Source: Chloroflexota bacterium (GTDB taxonomy: Bacteria > Chloroflexota > Dehalococcoidia > SZUA-161 > SpSt-899). From it: a stretch of DNA of 7,207 nucleotides. The notes beneath the pieces were generated by a model. The model ran no database searches. It worked only from the letters and a program-made list of their open reading frames with translations, and was not told the DNA's origin. Made by a program: the position numbers and the translations under genes. How positions within the stretch are numbered: position 1 is the first letter of the stretch; each line of letters starts with the position of its first letter. Positions 6,296 through 7,207 of this stretch are shown here, in pieces. The DNA lies in the NCBI GenBank assembly GCA_018725455.1, contig QLUN01000041.1, positions 1 to 7,207 of the forward strand, written 5' to 3'.

Positions 6296-6921
6296 TTTAC
6301 CGAAACCAATCCAATGCTGGTTGCTGACCACATGCCTTGCATGAACAGCTCTGCTTCAACCTCATCATCATCAAACCTGACCCGGTGCATGTAACTGCCA
6401 CTCCAGAGCACTTGTGTCCCGTTTGGGAGAGCTGTTCCGGCACCGATTGTCAACCGTCCGTTGAGAACGCCATCCGTTGACCCCATTGTGAAGTTTGTCA
6501 TGTTATTAACAACACTTTGATCAGGATAGATAAGTGATATAGTGGGAAGCGCAGGCAGGTGATAAATTGGCATCGAGTAGCTGTGGAGTCTGCGGAATAA
6601 CTGGAAAGTTCTGTTGCCACCAACAACGGTGCCCAAACTTTGGCCCACTGCGGCACTGTCAAGAGGGTCAAAGAAAAGGAAGTCATCATGCTGTCCCCGC
6701 CTCAACATGAAAAAGTCAATTAACGTCTGTTTTTCAGCGAAGCCATCGTCAGACCGCAACACCTCGTAAGACAATTGCCAACGGAAACGTGGATAGCTCC
6801 AAAAGGCGATGCGCGTCTCCTTGCCGCTTTCTGCTTCCTGCACACGAGTGCGCCAGATCGGGATGCGCCTAACCGGATAACGAAGGCCTACGAGTGCAGA
6901 AGGGAACACTTCATTGCTCAT
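6292..6921 (-). CDS. DUF2460 distal tail protein (GTA Orfg12-like)
   Basis: This 209-residue protein is the usual size for the DUF2460/TIGR02217 family. Its N-terminus (MSNEVFPSALVGLRYPVRR, then WRTRVQEAESGKETRIAFWS, then YPRFRWQLSYEVLR) is the typical family opening. It is followed by a segment with FFMLRRGQHDDFLFFDPLD, which resembles the conserved phage-tail core of the family. The C-terminal part is beta-rich and ends in an acidic stretch (FDDDEVEAELFMQGMW). Family knowledge places these proteins in the distal tail ring that joins the tail tube to the hub. The ATG at 6921 overlaps the tape measure stop by four bases, with a weak GGGAT upstream as possible ribosome-binding site. The stop overlaps the next gene by four bases. 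The position between tape measure and hub genes agrees with the call. Confidence 0.88.
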   Translation of the reverse strand: MSNEVFPSALVGLRYPVRRIPIWRTRVQEAESGKETRIAFWSYPRFRWQLSYEVLRSDDGFAEKQTLIDFFMLRRGQHDDFLFFDPLDSAAVGQSLGTVVGGNRTFQLFRRLHSYSMPIYHLPALPTISLIYPDQSVVNNMTNFTMGSTDGVLNGRLTIGAGTALPNGTQVLWSGSYMHRVRFDDDEVEAELFMQGMWSATSIGLVSVK

Positions 6922-7207
6922 GGCTGGATCCCAGTCATCGATCCAGAGCGATAAGCCCTCTGGATTGCCTTCTTGAAAGCTCTGCCGTTTTCGGAGATCC
7001 TCTCTGGAGTCATGGTGCCGCTGTGGTCATGGAAGTGGAAAGAGCCTCTGCCGCTTCCACCATCTTCAGCCATTCTCCGGATGACATCAGCTTGCTCAGC
7101 AGGCAGCACCATTTCCTTCTGGTGGAGCTGGGTCACAGGATTGACACCAGCCGGGATGTCGTAGCCCCTGGCAGCAAAGGCCATGGGCAGAAATGAAAGA
7201 GCACCAG
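6918..7207 (-). CDS. Tail tape measure protein, C-terminal end only
   Basis: The frame is open from the right window edge, so only the last 95 or so residues are visible and the true start lies outside. An internal Met at 7184 is not the likely start, because the frame continues upstream without a stop (reading GALSFLP before that Met). The fragment contains GYDIPAGVNPVTQLHQKEMV, then LPAEQADVIRRM, then a Gly/Ser-rich turn and an alternating-histidine strand (HFHDH), and finally a basic helix (FKKAIQRAYR). This is the recognisable C-terminus of lambda-type tape measure proteins of proteobacterial siphophages. The family forms the ruler inside the tail tube, sets tail length and is ejected ahead of DNA. 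The stop TGA (6918-6920) overlaps the start of the DUF2460 gene by four bases (ATGA). The identification rests on the C-terminal signature and on the neighbouring genes. Confidence 0.82.
   Translation of the reverse strand, partial: GALSFLPMAFAARGYDIPAGVNPVTQLHQKEMVLPAEQADVIRRMAEDGGSGRGSFHFHDHSGTMTPERISENGRAFKKAIQRAYRSGSMTGIQP

Noticed and set aside
6296..6331. Twelve-codon extension of the hub protein to ATG 6331
   Set aside because: The ATG at 6295 forms an ATGA junction with the upstream stop and gives the usual family N-terminus.

Overview
The window is a slice of the late (tail-tip) operon of a lambda-like, long-tailed phage or prophage. All genes lie on the minus strand, so transcription runs from the right end to the left end. 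The gene order matches the distal tail cassette shared by many proteobacterial siphophages and by gene transfer agents: tape-measure C-terminus, DUF2460 protein, DUF2163/BR0599 hub protein, NlpC/P60 peptidase, and a large J-type tip/fibre protein. This order and the style of the J-protein domains suggest a proteobacterial host. The sequence alone does not identify the genus or show whether this is a free phage or an integrated prophage.

Layout in order of transcription. Positions 7207-6918 hold the last residues of a tape measure protein that begins outside the window. Positions 6921-6292 hold a 209-residue DUF2460 distal-tail protein. Positions 6295-5414 hold a 293-residue hub protein with four cysteines spaced as in the Fe-S-binding lambda gpL family. 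Positions 5421-4972 hold a 149-residue NlpC/P60 cysteine peptidase. Positions 4982-633 hold a 1449-residue tip/fibre protein with three Gly-X-Pro collagen-like blocks. Positions 636-226 hold an unrecognised 136-residue protein. Positions 229-80 hold a 49-residue protein with a GTG start. Positions 77-1 hold the start of a small protein with a membrane helix, cut by the window edge and possibly the first lysis (holin-type) gene.

The proteins fit one machine. The tape measure sets tail length. The DUF2460 and hub proteins form the distal ring and central hub. The peptidase probably opens peptidoglycan during DNA entry. The J-like protein closes the hub and carries the receptor-binding fibre. 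The genes overlap by 4 to 11 bases, except that the last one probably starts 2 bases after its neighbour, so there is no room for an internal promoter or terminator and translation is probably coupled.

The most notable part is the distal half of the fibre gene. Three collagen-like blocks (15, 12 and 17 triplets) are separated by two related domains of about 80 residues. Two of the blocks share a perfect 111-base in-frame direct repeat, while the domains they flank are only about half identical. This points to recent recombination or gene conversion between blocks and makes the locus a likely length-variation hotspot. I see no defence system, CRISPR array, RNA gene or insertion sequence. No stretch longer than 300 bases lacks a gene.
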